A DNA stretch of 64,000 nt from Ophiosphaerella korrae. Taxonomy: Eukaryota; Ascomycota; Dothideomycetes; Pleosporales; Phaeosphaeriaceae. The DNA is taken from assembly GCA_028456385.1 (NCBI GenBank), contig JALNQF010000077.1:124001-188000 (forward strand), in the 5' to 3' direction. Every line of letters starts with the position of its first letter. The stretch's first letter is position 1. The notes below the pieces were generated by a model. The model saw only the letters and a list, made by a program, of their open reading frames with translations. It was not told the DNA's origin and made no database searches. Both the position numbers and the translations under genes were made by a program. This document shows, one piece after another, positions 33,122-46,152 of this stretch.

Positions 33122-35263
33122 ACGTACAGCAATCAAGGGCGGTGGAAGGAGGCCGAAGAGTTGGAGGTGCAGGTGATGGAGACGAGAAAGAGGGTGCTTG
33201 GCGAGGAGCATCCCGATACGCTGACTAGTATGGCGAACCTGGCGTCGACGTTTTGGAATTAAGGGCGGTGGAAGGAGGCTGAAGAGCTGGAGGTGCAGGT
33301 GATGGAGACGAGAGAGAGGGTGCTTGGCGAGGAGCGTCCCGATACGCTGACTAGTATGGCGAACCTAGCGTCGACGTACAGCAATCAAGGGCGGTGGAAG
33401 GAGGTAGAGGAGCTACAAGCGAAAGAACTAAAAATATGCTCGAGGGTGCTTGGCGAGGAGCATCCTGACACGCTAACTAGCATAGCTAACCTAGCGTCGA
33501 CGTATAGGAATTAAGGGCGGTGGAAGGAGGCCGAATAGCTGTTTGTGCAAGTGATAGAGACGAGAAAGAGGGTGCTTAGCGAGGAGCATCCTGATACGCT
33601 AACTAGCATAGCAAACCTAGCGTCGACGTTTTGGAATTAAGGGCAGTAGAAGGAGGCTAAAGAGCTAGAGGTGCAGGTGATAGAGACGAGAAAGAGGGTG
33701 CTTGGCGAGGAGTATCCCGATACGCTAACTAGTATGGCGAACCTGGCGTTGACTTTTTAGAATCAAGGGCGGTAGAAGGAGGCCGAAGAGCTAGAGGTGC
33801 AGGTGATAGAGACGAGAGAGAGGGTGCTTAGCAAGGAGCATCCTAATACGCTAACTAGTATAGCAAACCTAGCGTCAACGTTTTAGAATTAAGGGCGGTA
33901 GAAGGAGGCTGAAGAGCTAGAGGTGCAGGTAATAGAGACGAGAGAGAGGGTGCTTAGCGAGGAGCGTCCCAATACGCTGACTAGTATAGCGAACCTAGCG
34001 TCAACGTATAGTAATTAAGGGCAGTAGAAGGAGGCAGAGGAGCTACAAGCGAAAGAACTAAAAATATGCTCGAGGGTGCTTAGCGAGGAGCATCCTAACA
34101 CGCTAACTAGCATAGCTAACCTAGCGTCAACGTATAGGAATTAAGGGTAGTAGAAGGAAGCTAAATAGCTATTTGTGCAAGTAATAGAGACGAGAAAGAG
34201 GGTGCTTAGCAAAGAGCATCCTAATACGCTAACTAGTATAGCAAACCTAGCGTCGACGTTTTAGAATTAAGGGCGGTAGAAGGAGGCTAAAGAGCTAGAA
34301 GTATAGGTAATAGAGACGAGAAAGAGGGTGCTTAGCGAGGAGCATCCTAACACGCTAACTAGCATAGCTAACCTAGCGTTAACGTATAGGAATTAAGGGT
34401 AGTAGAAGGAGGCTAAACAGCTATTTGTGCAAGTAATAGAGATAAAAAAGAGGGTGCTTAGCGAAGAGTATCCTAATACGCTAACTAGTATAGCAAACCT
34501 AGCGTCGACGTTTTAGAATTAAGGGTAGTAGAAGGAGGCTAAAGAGCTAGAGGTACAAGTAATAGAGATAAGAAAGAGGGTGCTTAGCGAAGAGTATCCT
34601 AATACGCTAACTAGTATAGCGAACCTAGCGTTAACTTTTTAGAATTAAGGGCAGTAGAAGGAGGCTAAAGAGCTAGAGGTATAGGTAATAGAGATAAGAG
34701 AGAGGGTGCTTAGCAAAGAGCATCCTAATACGCTAACTAGTATAGCGAACCTAGCGTCGACGTATAGTAATTAAGGGCGGTAGAAGGAGGCTAAAGAGTT
34801 AGAGGTGTAGGTAATAGAGACGAGAAAGAGGGTACTTAACAAAGAGTATCCTAATACGCTAACTAGTATAGCGAACCTAGTGTTAACGTATAGGAATTAA
34901 GGGCGGTAGAAGGAGGTAGAAAGGCTATAGGTGTAAGTAATAGAGACGAGCTTAAGGGTGCTTAGTAAAAAGCATCTTAACACGCTAACTAGTATAGTAG
35001 ACCTAGTATTAACGTATAGTAATTAAGGGTAGTAAAAGGAGGTAGAGGAGCTACAAGTAAAAGAACTAAAAATATGCTTAAGGGTGCTTAGTAGAGAGTA
35101 TCCTAACACGCTAACTAGTATAGCTAACCTAGCGTCGACGTATAGGAATTAAGGGTAGTAGAAGGAGGCTAAAGAGCTAGAGGTATAAGTAATAGAGACG
35201 AGAAAGAGGGTGCTTAGTAAAGAGTATCCTAACACGCTAAGTAGTATAAATAATTTCGCCTTT
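33122..35263 (+). repeat. Seventeen 126-bp TPR-coding tandem repeats with a RIP gradient
   Basis: The unit starting ACGTA(C/T)AG or ACGTTTT recurs exactly every 126 bp from 33122 to 35138, with no indel in any copy. A diverged half-recognisable unit precedes it at 32996. The TGG of GRWKE is intact in units 1-4 and TAG in all of units 5-17. The CAA of NQG is intact only in units 1, 3 and 6. GAG-CAT-CCC-GAT blocks likewise turn into A/T-rich versions towards the right. The exact period and high identity point to recent expansion, and the mutation load to RIP. Confidence 0.93.
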
Positions 35264-35464
35264 ACTCTTAAGATTTAAAGATAAGACAAAGAAGCTCTCT
35301 CTTTACTAGAGATATACTAGTAGCTACGCGACTTAGTCTTTAGCGCAAGTTATCCTTATACAAAATAGTTATTTACTTTACTAAATAAGTAGCGGGCAGA
35401 GCATAGTAAGGCACGTTAGTACTATTACTTAGTTTAGTCTACGAAATTAAAAACAATTATATAG

Positions 35465-38169
35465 TAATATAAAATGCGTTTACTAGGGACGAGAGTAAAT
35501 ATCTAACTACATAATAGCGGTTACTACTATATAGTACTATAGTTAAACTAGCCGCCTAGGCTATTAAGCTTATTAAGTTATGTCTTGCCTAGATTAGCTA
35601 TACACGACTCTTGCGAGTCTATCCTAGCTTTATAAATTATAGCTAAGCTACTTTAAGTTAGGTACTATAATCGCCTTTATCTTCGATTACAAGTATATAT
35701 AATTAGAATTAGCATTTAAAGTTCGCTTAAGTCTAGAAATTAAGCGTAAATCTTGGATTTAGATAGTAGAATACTATACTATAGGCTGCGGGATTTTCTT
35801 TAGGATAAGACAAATTCTAAGGTATTAATAGTTAAGTAAAAGCAGGCGATTGTATAGCTACTACAGCAAGCTATTGTATTATATAGTACCTATACTAAAT
35901 TCTTAGTATATTTTTAGTCTACATAAGATTTTAAGATAGAGAGTTTCTATTCTAAGAATATCGTTCCCTATAGTTTATAGAAGGTTTTATTATATAGAAT
36001 AAAAGCTATAGCGTCTTACTACGCAGGGTATCTTACTACGTAGAAATAGACGTTAGACTACTTTTATAAACGCTAAATCCTTTACTATAGTAGGACCCTT
36101 AAGCTATTACTATAACTAACTATTAATATTACACAGCATTTAAGCCCAATCTACTCTAATCTATAAGTAGTAATCGAATAGTTTATAAAATAGTAAATAC
36201 TACCCCTCCCTATAAGGCGAGAATCTACTTTATCTATAACAACAATAACCTATTAGTAGCTAACCCTAGTCTTTGTAATTAAGATTTAGTCTACTGTAGG
36301 CTTTATAGCTTGCAACAAGCAATTAAGTAGGGCTTAGAAGGACTAGATTAATTAATTAATTACCTATTTTAGCCTAGTAGTTTCCTATACAGGTTTAACC
36401 CCTACCTAGATAGGTAAGTAGGTCTCTAAAGGTAAACAGATTAATTTACTTATTACGGGCTATAGTAGGCTTTGTAGATGCATACTAGTCTTAACTAATT
36501 TGTATCTCTTTTAAGAGGTCGATTTCTACCTTAATGTAAGATCTAACTAATTAGAGCCTAGCAACAAATTCTACACTTATCCTAACAACAATAGAGTAAC
36601 TAGCTCTTAGGGTACAGATTGTTAGTTAGACTATTATTACTAGCGCTAATAGACCTAAGAGCTAGCCCGCAGCTCCTTTATCCTAACAACTATCTAGTAT
36701 TGTAGCTAGTGCAAGTCCTATCCTTAATGTAACATCTCTTTATAAGAATACTTAGCTACTAGACAACTCTACTTAATCGTATAGTAAAGACGTTACAACT
36801 ATTACGTTAGCCTCTAGTAAGCTTAAGAATTTAAGGCCTTTAAACTACCTAACTAATATATTACCTAAGATTAAGGCATCTTTACTATTGCGTAGAGAGT
36901 GCTAGTAGGTAGTAATCTATTAGAGATTCTTTCCTCTACAAATTTTACGGTCGACATATTAATATATATAATAGATATAGCTTAGTAATATAGGATAGAG
37001 AATTATAAGGAGCATACAACGTAAATTAAACTAGATAGTTATTAACCCTTACGCGTTAAACGCTTACGATGTTAAATAAGGGCAGATTTACTACTCTAAT
37101 ATTACGCTTATTATAGCGTATATACAAGGTAAAATAGTATATAGAGTCCTACTTAAGAGATATAGGAGGTTAGATGTATTACTATTCGTTTCTTTTTCCT
37201 TCTCTCTTCCTTCTCTTTTCTTAGTTCTATGCTAGCTTTACCTAAGAAACGAAGTTATAGAGTATATACTTATTTCTCTAACAATACTTATAAAATTGTC
37301 CTCTATTTAGTATACTAGGATTATATCTTATAATTAAATATAGCGCTAGCTAGTTTAAAGTTTAGGTTATACATATATAATAAACGTAGTTTAGCGCGTA
37401 GTGTAAAACCCCCTACGCCTAAGAATATAAAAGAGACTTTAATTATAAGCAACTTATAATTTACGTACACGTTAGAAACTACTATAAACCTAATTTACGC
37501 GTCGTATATAAGCTACGACGAACTATTCTCTTTACTTTAATACTATACTAGGAAGAGACAATAGAATAATTAGTAATATAGCATACTTCAGACAAGGAAT
37601 AAGTAGCACTACTACAAGGGTGTAAAGTACGTTCTAACTTTAGATAAAGTTATAAGTTAAAGAGGCTTAGTTAAGGCACCTAGTTATTATAGGCAATATA
37701 AAATGTAGATATACGCTTAATTAGATATTTTCTTAGTACTAGTACTCCTACTACCTCTAGCTATATATTAGAGCAACGAAGTTGCAATTATCTTTACTAT
37801 ATGTACTTTTTCGTGTGCTTATTTACTAGCTTGTTATACTTTATTTTAATACTATTACCTCTAGCTAAGAGCCTTTTATAATACTAAGAGAGTTATATTA
37901 AGTACTTTATATTGTTATTTACTAAGACTAGCGTCTTTTGTTACTTATACTAATTAATATTTTACTATAGCGTTAAGCTACGCTCCTATCTAAAGCTATA
38001 AGGTCTATAGTTATAGCTACTAGATAGGGTTCTACTATAGCGTATTAAGATTGCAGAGAGAAGAGAAATAGGACAAGATAAATAAATAGGCGAGATAACA
38101 AGATAGACAAAACTATACCTAGCTCTCCTACAGTTTAAGTTAACAAGGTAGGATCTTCTAGCTAACATC
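35465..38169. other. RIP-degraded DNA, nothing recognised
   Basis: No family recognised on either strand. A pyrimidine-rich tract (TTTCTTTTTCC.. ) lies at about 37190-37225. Confidence 0.4.
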
Positions 38170-38500
38170 TTAGCTACCTCTAGATCGCTCCTTTAAAATA
38201 GTTAGACTAAACTCTAGAAAGTTAAGAAACGTCGTTATAGGTATAGGTGTAGATATAGCCTCTCTACTATAGTCGCAATACTTAGCTTCTACTAACGTGC
38301 TACTTAACTTAGTAAACTTTCTTCTCGCCTCTTCTATTCTTCCCTTTATATGTTTAAGAAACTTAACTCTAGCCTTAGGATGCGTTATCTATATAGTCTT
38401 AGAGATATTTTACCTATATAAGTAGCTAACTTTACTATCCTCTTAAAGTCCTAAAGCTAAAGGAGTTACTAACAAGATATATAAGAATAAAACTCTCTAC
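38170..38500 (-). pseudogene. Degenerate small gene with hydrophobic N-terminus
   Basis: A minus-strand frame of about 110 codons with only three or four TAG/TAA; the last 76 codons are open. It begins with a hydrophobic stretch (LFLYILLVTPLALGL) that could be a signal peptide or anchor, followed by a charged helical part (HPKARVKFLKHIKGRIEEARRKFTKL in shorter blocks) and ends at TAA (38172-38170). Family unknown. Confidence 0.38.
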
Positions 38501-39258
38501 GTTTAGGATAATAGATAAAAAGGGCTAGCTCTACGCTCTTTAGTTCGCCGTACTCGTAGGACTTAGTAGAGAGGCCCTCTTAACGTCGTCTAAGTTTCTT
38601 GTTGTATAATCTATTTATTACTTTAAGAGTTGCTATAGTTACTATATATACTAGGAAAATACTTTATTAAATAAGAGTAGTTATATACAACTAATCCTAT
38701 AGGTAGACGTACTAGTAGTATACCTACTATATATATTAGCTATTTTTGTCTACGTACTCTTTCTTCTAAAGATACAGCAGATATCTGCAACGATCTTATT
38801 TTTAGTCCCGTAAGAACTAAATTTAGATACAAGTAGCAAATCCTTATAGAGTCTATATATAGTATATATAATAAGGGCTATAGAAGAGAAATAACTTGTA
38901 GTAGTTATTATATAACGCACACTATAGCTCTATACTACAATAGCTTACTTTATATTTTACTTTAGCTCTAGTAGATACCTATTATATCTTATAATAGGCG
39001 CGAATCGCTAGACGCGATCTACCTTTAAGTACTAATAGTTAGTTTCTAGAGTACTAAGTTATATTTCTTATATATTAAAGTGCTAATAGAGATCTTTAAA
39101 AATTCTAATACCTACTAGTATTGTAGAATAAGTGTTACGCTACATTTAAATATGCGTATAATAATATAGTTATATATAACAATTAGATTACGCAGGCGTA
39201 TTAACTCCTATCTAGCGAGTATAAACGTGTCCTTAACAACCTCGTAGTATAAGTAAGT
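38501..39258. other. RIP-degraded DNA, nothing recognised
   Basis: No motif or repeat seen. Confidence 0.4.
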
Positions 39259-39579
39259 AAGTGTCGTTCGCTATAGAAGGAGCTAGAAATTATATAGATA
39301 GACGCTCTCGCCTATAACGCTATTATATAGAAAAACGCGCACTAGCTTACTACCTAGTAAGTAACCTATTAGGAATACAAAACATCTAGAGAGCCGCTTA
39401 TAAGATAGGTCGCTGAATTAGAGGGTAAGCTATTAATTATACACGATGCTTTAGTTAGTGCTAGCGAAATATTAATCTCGTGCTGTATGTGCGAACGATA
39501 GGGATTACGATATACTTTCTAAAAGGTAGAAATTAAAGTATAAGTATAACTATCGACTATATTACGTAATATACCTTAA
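39259..39579 (+). pseudogene. Degenerate coiled-coil frame
   Basis: A plus frame of 107 codons ending at TAA 39577, with TAG/TAA only at Gln-compatible positions. It reads as a helical protein: KCRSL.KELEII.IDALAYNAI, then REPLIR.VAELEGKLLIIHDALVSASEI. This resembles coiled-coil regions in fungal transposon-associated proteins, but the family is unknown. Confidence 0.35.
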
Positions 39580-41065
39580 AAACAATTAATATTACTACGT
39601 AAGAAAGTATAAATCTTTACTATTTTAGTCCTAAAAGCTTTTAGATAGTAGATAGCTTAGTAGTTACCTAGAGTATTACTATCCTATGTAGTGTAATATA
39701 GGGCGCTTACGTCTAACTTTTAGTTAAAACTAACTCTTACTTTCTATTTACATACTAGCTCTACTGTCTTAGGTATTGCTCTCTAAGGAGTAGTAATAGG
39801 CTAGTTGCCTACTTAGTTATAGTCGCTATCCTTAGGATTAAAGCCTTACAATTTTATATATAAAGTGCCTGTTATATCTTGTAAATTTTAACCTAAAATT
39901 ATAGCTTCGTTCCTTTCTACAACGTACTACCTTACCTTAGTTTATTGTGCTACTTTACGCTAAACTACTTTAGAACTGTTATAGCTATATATTACATTTA
40001 CACGAAGAAATTAGAGGTTCTAGGAGTATATAAAAAGTAGAAGAATTCTAGAAGTACGCGTTCGCTAGCTAAGGCGTTACCCCTTAGTCTAATTGTAGAA
40101 GTCTTAGAAGAGGTAGATGTTATACGCAACTTAGAAGCGCTAGCTACTACAACTTTGTATAAGAATATAATCCTATATAAGTAGACAATAGCTAATACGA
40201 AATAGTAGTACAGGTAGAAGCTTTACTAATGTTGCAAGCACCTTACTTTCTCTTACTTAAGTAATAACTAATTAGAATTCTTAGTAATAATTAAAAATCT
40301 ATAGGCAAATAATATAGAAAATTACTTTATTGTAATATCTAAAATAAGTGCTATCCCTATACTCGTACGTATATATATCCCTACTTAATATTATGCAAAA
40401 TTATAATATAGGTGTAAATAGTTATAGTTGTATATATTTTAATAGTCTTATAGTATATATACTAAGTATAAAAGACGTTATAGAGGGTAGTTTTTCTAAA
40501 CTATAAATAGTTTAATTGTTATATATACGCATACTATACTATCTATAAAATATCTAATTTCTACCCTTTCTATATATAAAGTTACATCTCCTATTTATAC
40601 CCTAATTTTTACCTTATCTTAGTACTTAAAATACTATACTAAAGAGTATTAAGTAACTTCTATCTACTCTAACTTACTATAGGGTCCTTAGAGGGTTGCT
40701 TAGTTACTAAATCTCTTAACTACTCTTTATAGTTAGTAAGCGTCTTATTAGAATTAGAGTGCTAATTAATAACGCTACTTATTTTACTCTAACAATAATT
40801 TCTAACTATTTAGCTATAATAGTACTAAAAAGGTTCCTTGCTTTTAACTATAAAAGTAAAGATATTAGGAGCTTTACTATAGCTTGTCGTGAAGTTAAAG
40901 CCTAAGAAGATACTATTATTGCTAGAAAGCGGCTTATATAGCCTCTTAAATAAGGATTGTACTACGCTATAGTTTTTAAGTAGGAAGTAGAACTTAATTA
41001 AATTACTAATTTTAGCAACTACGTTCTCTAGTTTAAAGTATAAGCTATTGTTAGTAGTAGTCGAG
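39580..41065. other. RIP-degraded DNA, nothing recognised
   Basis: No readable family. AT-rich and without repeats. Confidence 0.4.
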
Positions 41066-41410
41066 CTAGCAAAGATGCGGTAGACAACGCTAGTAGTATA
41101 TACTTTACTAGTAAAAGTAGTAGTAATAAAGAAAAAGAAAGTAAGAATAGATATAAGGCTAAGGCAAGTTATTATTTTAACTAATGTTTTAATAATAAGA
41201 ATAGTAGTTGTGTTAAGTATAAGGAATTAAGTTAAGGATACTAGTGTAATAGCTATAGAGCTATTATTTATATGCAAGGTGTATAAGGCAACTCCTTCTA
41301 TTAGCTATAAGGTAGAGGTAGAGACTACCTAGGATATAACTACCTAGGATATAACTACCTAGGATATAACTACCTAGGATATAACTACCTAGGATAGAAC
41401 TATCTAGGAA
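41066..41410 (+). pseudogene. Degenerate frame with possible Cys-rich zinc-binding segment and 15-bp repeats
   Basis: The plus frame through 41066-41330 reads ASKDAVDNASSIYFTSK, a Lys/Ser-rich stretch, then a segment in which several Tyr/Cys codons (KAKASYYFN.CFNNKNSSCVKYKELS) would give a Cys-rich motif if Tyr codons were Cys before RIP. The segment runs into the 15-bp tandem array. The zinc-binding idea is inference. Confidence 0.3.
41324..41409 (+). repeat. 15-bp tandem repeat, nearly six copies
   Basis: ACTACCTAGGATATA is repeated from 41324 with a period of exactly 15 bp (starts 41324, 41339, 41354, 41369, 41384, 41399). If TAG was TGG, one frame encodes TTWDI pentapeptides; another frame reads NYLGY without needing reversion. 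Copies 1-4 are identical, the last two carry one or two changes. Confidence 0.9.
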
Positions 41411-44400
41411 AGGGCGATAGGGGTTAGGTATATTTAGCAATACAATATTACTATAGCTAGATTTAAACGCCTCTACGAAATTAGAATTGTAGTGTTTAGT
41501 TAGTAGTAACGTTACCTACGCTATAGTAGGGCAAGAGACAGGCACTATTAGCGTCTTAGTATAGTTTCTATAGATAGAGCCTGTAGTACCTACTATAACT
41601 CTCTCTCTCTTTAGGCTAGTTGTTTAACTACCCGTTGCCTCTCTTTTAGGCTATTGCAGCTATTACAATCTAGACAAGCGTAGTAAGCCTCTAGCTACTA
41701 TAGCTAGCTCTTGTTTAGGAGAGTAACGTAGAGTAAGGGAAACAATGCCTCTACAATGTATTAGCTACCTACTAAGCCTATTATTAGAGATGCAACTAAT
41801 AATTAATTAAAATATCGATATTCTAGAAGTAGCGATAACTACGTACTTAGTTGTCGAGCTATATCTTACTATATATTATTACTCTCGTTAAACTATAGTA
41901 AGCCTTATTTACAATACTATTGCCTAGAGTAAATCTAATAACTTTTAACCCTAGAGGTATCTAAAGTATAAAGGCCTATAGATAGTACTTACTTAAAGTA
42001 GATATATAAATCTATAGATATACTATCTTTAGGGGACTTTATTTTATATAGAAGGAGTTTAATAGTAGTATATTTAGCGATATTTATATATAATTAAAGT
42101 ATACTATATATCTAAACTTACTACTATTAATAGAGAGAGTAGCTAGCCTTTACTAGCTATAAGACTTTAAGACCTAAAATAAGAATAATAGGATCTTATA
42201 AAGGGGTGCGTCTCTTAACTTAGGAATAGAAATTAATTACTTGTTATTAGAGTAACTTATTATTACACAAGGTAGTTTAGGTAACCTCGCCTATATTAGA
42301 TAAGTAGGTTGAATAACGAGTATATAAACTAATTAGGGCATCCCTTAGGATTATAACGTTTAGGAAGGAGGAAAAGACTTCTAAGCTCTCTTTCTACACT
42401 AAATTTCTTGATTACGTAACGTACTTAAAACTCCTTACTAAAATTTATATAGCTAACTAAGCGTATACGTACTATCTTACTTGAAGTATATATTCTCTTA
42501 AGAGACTTCTAATCTATAATCTAGATATATCTTAATCTTTATCTTTTTAAACTACTTATTAATATAAGGCTTGTAAAATAGATAGCCTATAGTGTAAGTA
42601 TAGCTCTTATATAAATATTACTTCTACTAACTACAAAGTAAGTATACGCGACTTTAGCTTAATAAAGCTTCGAGGATATATATTAAGTAAGCGGTACTGT
42701 AGTACTCTATAGCGCTAGAAATTTAAGGGTAATTATCTTTTATGTACACGAATATATCTATTAAAGATCTAAGTAGTTTCGCCTTATTCTTTACTAAGGC
42801 GTAGAGCTACTTAAAGATAGCACAGCTAAATTAACTGTTAATTTAGAGTACTTTATCTAGAATTAGCTAAAGAACGTATCGCCTATAGTAAAGCTTAAAT
42901 AATTAGAAAATTCGCCTTTAGGATAGAAAAATATACTAGTATAGTACTTACACACCTATAGAAGAGAAGAAAGTATACTTTACTATTAGCTTTGAACTCT
43001 TTAAGGTATCCTAAGTAGGAAAAAGTAGTTTAAGGCTTAGGAATTAATTCTATAATTATAATAAGTAAGTATAGTCTTCTAGTAAGGAGGTATATATACT
43101 TAGTCTTCTCTTTTTAGAGGGTAATCTTAAGTTATAATCTAGTTCTAAGTCTAAAGAAATGTAGTAGACCTCTAGTATATTAGTAGACTGTTCCTATATT
43201 AGATAATAGTGTAGGGAGAAGTAAAAAAAGTATAAATACTAATAGGAGGGATAGAGCTGTTTATATAGACGATGTTAAGAGTTAGGCCCTATCTCTATTT
43301 TAATAAGGAAAGGCGTAAATTACTTCTACTCCTAGGAAGTAGGCTATAGTATAAAATTATTATCTTTACTATATTAAGATAAGTTAGTCTACTACGCTTC
43401 TTAGCGAGTCTCTACAAAGATAGTCTAGGGGTATACTACTTAATATTCTATCTAATATACTAGGTAATTAAAGTCTCTACTAATTAGCGAATATATTTTC
43501 TCTTTGCGTATAAAAGATCTAAAGTAACTAACCTTTTGTAGCGTCCTATTTATGCTCGAGAGTTATAGTTCTAACGCTAATTGTACTAATAATAGTAGTA
43601 GTGTAGTAGTTAGCTTAAATCCTATACAATATCTAGCTATATTTAGCACATTTAAGACTATAGGAAGCCCCTTTGTTATAAGATTGCCTACTCTAGGATA
43701 GTTACTAAGCCTGTCTAGGGCTTAATCTTACTTCGTGCAGTAACGATGTAGATACTTAGGTTAAGATATGCTAGCTACGTAATATAGAAGCTATAGGTCG
43801 TGTAAGTAGTCTCTACTACTCTATCCTTCTCTACTAGCTCTAAAAGGAAGTGTATATAAAAGTAGATAGAGAGTAAAGATCTATTATTTCTTAACTTACT
43901 TTAGTAAAACACTATAGTAAAGCGAACTCTCTTAGTACTAGACTAATTAGCTAAGCGTCGCTAGTAACTTAGATAAAGGGTTTACAGCACGTCTATAGAT
44001 TTTTAACTACAGCTAGATACTTACGCTTATATATATACTTGTAGTTATCTACAATATTAGTTAGGTAAAGACACTATAATACTATATGCGTACTTATAGC
44101 TCTTGTTCTTTCTCTCTATACTATATAATATTAGAAGAGATAGTAGTTGTATAATCTATTCTACTAGAAGGCTCGTATTCTACTAACTTTTTTATTTAAA
44201 GAGAAAGGTAAACTTTATCGTTATTAGTATAACATAATTTCTTCCCTAACGATCCTTTATAAACTAAACCTAGTAATTCTTTAATCTAATATATGCTCGC
44301 TAATACACTCCTATAATAGTTATAGCTGTCTCTAACGTGCTAAACGAGTTTTAGACTACGACTTGATTACTAGTAGGGGGTATATCTTATCCTAGACAAG

Positions 44401-45392
44401 GTATTAGAGATTAGTAAGTAGGGAAACTAGAATAGAGAGGGATTTACAAGTGCTTCTTAGGCTAGTAGTAACTAAGGACGCCCCCTTTTGTCTATAGACA
44501 CGAATCTACTAATACGCCTATTTTAATATACTAAGAAGTAGATATTAGTACTATACTCTATATATAGTTTTAATAGCTTTTTATAAAGCGTCTTTAAGAG
44601 TCTTAGATAATTATTATTAGTAGCTTGTCTTTTTTTCGAAATTACTAGTAGCTTAGAAGATATAGTTGTTATAACGAGTATAGACAAGATTTCTATACAG
44701 AGTATAATTATAACGAAAAGCGGTTTTATATAGACTTAGAGGGTAACGTGTTTTTAAATAGTAGCTTACAAATATAAAGTACTTTTAGCTTATCTCTATT
44801 GTAGATACTAAGCTTTGCGACATTATACTATTTAGTGTGTTAGCACTAAATAGTAAACATAGCTTTATAAATATTAGGATAGACGTTATAGTATAGCTAC
44901 AACTAAAAAATTGTGTACGTTATCCTAGGTAGTATTAGTAAGATACTAAGTAGCCTTACCTTATTACGAGTAGCTGCGCGCTATTATAGGTAGTCTCCTT
45001 AGCTTATTCTAAAGACAATAGATATATAGCTAGGGTTTAAGGTATTTTATCTTATATATATATATATCTAACAATAATAGATAAGTAAATAGTAGTATAA
45101 ATCTAGAGTAACGAGCTAGCGTTTTGCTCAAACAACGTCTTATTATCTCCTAGTCTTACATTATTTTAAAGTATAGTAGAAGCTACTTCTCTCTATAAAG
45201 GTTAATTTTCTTAATAGCTATAGGCCTTAAGATTAATATCTACGTTATAATATAACGTTCTACCTTACTTTTATTATCCTACGATAACTTAAGGCGCTCT
45301 ACTATATATCTTGTAAACAATTCTAGTATAGTATCTTTATTATAGGAATTGAATTTACTAATAGTCTCTAACTAGATATTATTAGTCTATTC
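41411..45392. other. RIP-degraded DNA with a small hairpin
   Basis: No family recognised over about 4 kb. A perfect 12-bp inverted repeat (TACTATTTAGTG, loop of six) lies at 44826-44855. Confidence 0.35.
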
Positions 45393-46152
45393 CTAGGTAG
45401 TAGTATCTAAGTCTAAGGATTGCTTATTGTTACTAGATTTACAACTATTGTTATCCTCGTTAGGTTAGTATAAGTAGTTAGAGTCTTTAAATTTATTAGA
45501 ATCGTTAGAGTTATTAATAAACTCTTGGTTGTTAGTTAAGATAGATAGGTCGTAGAAAGATTTAGAATTACAGTTTAACCCTTTACTTGTCTTATCTTTA
45601 GGGACTATAACTATTTCTAAATTGTCTACACTAAGTTTATAGGATAGATTAAGCTTAGAGATCTTGCTATTATATAGAATATCTTTAAAGAGGCTGTTTT
45701 GTAATTCGCTAGATATATTTCTTAATACGTGTTGATTTCTACTTGTATAGTTAAAATTAAGTATATTACCTAAGAAATTTAGGTGTAAATACTATTAATA
45801 CTTAACTATTCTTGTAGGGCTAGTAGAGGCGTATATTATAGGCTACCTACTTTTACATACGATGCAGTCTACTACGTATAGTATACTTACTAAAGCCCTA
45901 TTATAGGAATAGTCTAAATGCGACGCACCTCTTTAGTCTAGAATACAGTTGTTTGTTTCTAGGACCTACTGTAGTTATAATAGCCTAAAGAGACGCAAGT
46001 AATTAGTAGAACTAAATTAGTATACAAAGCTAAGGAGAGTCGTACTAGGTACTATAGGCTCTTATCTATAGAAATAGTGCTAAGACGCTAAGATACTCTA
46101 GGCGCCTGCCTCCTACCCTACTATAGTAGGACTAATATAGGATTTCGTAGGT
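45393..46152 (-). pseudogene. Degenerate gene of unknown function that keeps several CAA codons
   Basis: A minus-strand frame runs for about 250 codons from 46152 to 45393. The 3' half (45760-45400) is open for more than 110 codons and keeps four CAA codons (for example in NQH, ELQNS, NNQEF, NKQSL), although CAA is almost extinct around it. Upstream part reads HYFYR.EP, DCIVCKSR (a CxxC pair) and RIVKY. The C-terminal part is Asn/Ser/Lys-rich and probably disordered. A retroelement gag or a low-complexity gene is possible. No family recognised. Confidence 0.4.

Larger units (their letters stand above)
31994..35464 (+). pseudogene. Kinesin-light-chain-type TPR repeat protein, truncated by RIP stops in the repeat array
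   Basis: Exon 1 starts at ATG 31994, the first in-frame ATG after an upstream stop. An intron at 32241-32300 (GTAAGA...CACAG, possible branch site CTAAC) joins the two open parts in frame. The first 300 residues are a non-repeat domain that I do not recognise; a short piece, LWQPLVATSA, faintly recalls patatin domains, but no GxSxG or DGG is seen. From 33122 the protein consists of 42-residue TPR units of the NQGRWKEAEELEVQVMETRK type ending LGEEHPDTLTSMANLAS, the superhelical protein-binding repeats of fungal NLR-like proteins. The first stop is TAA 33260, leaving 402 residues. After 17 units the frame continues with ALSLLE..QQLRD and probably ended near 35462. No NB-ARC or NACHT P-loop is visible. 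Confidence 0.75.
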
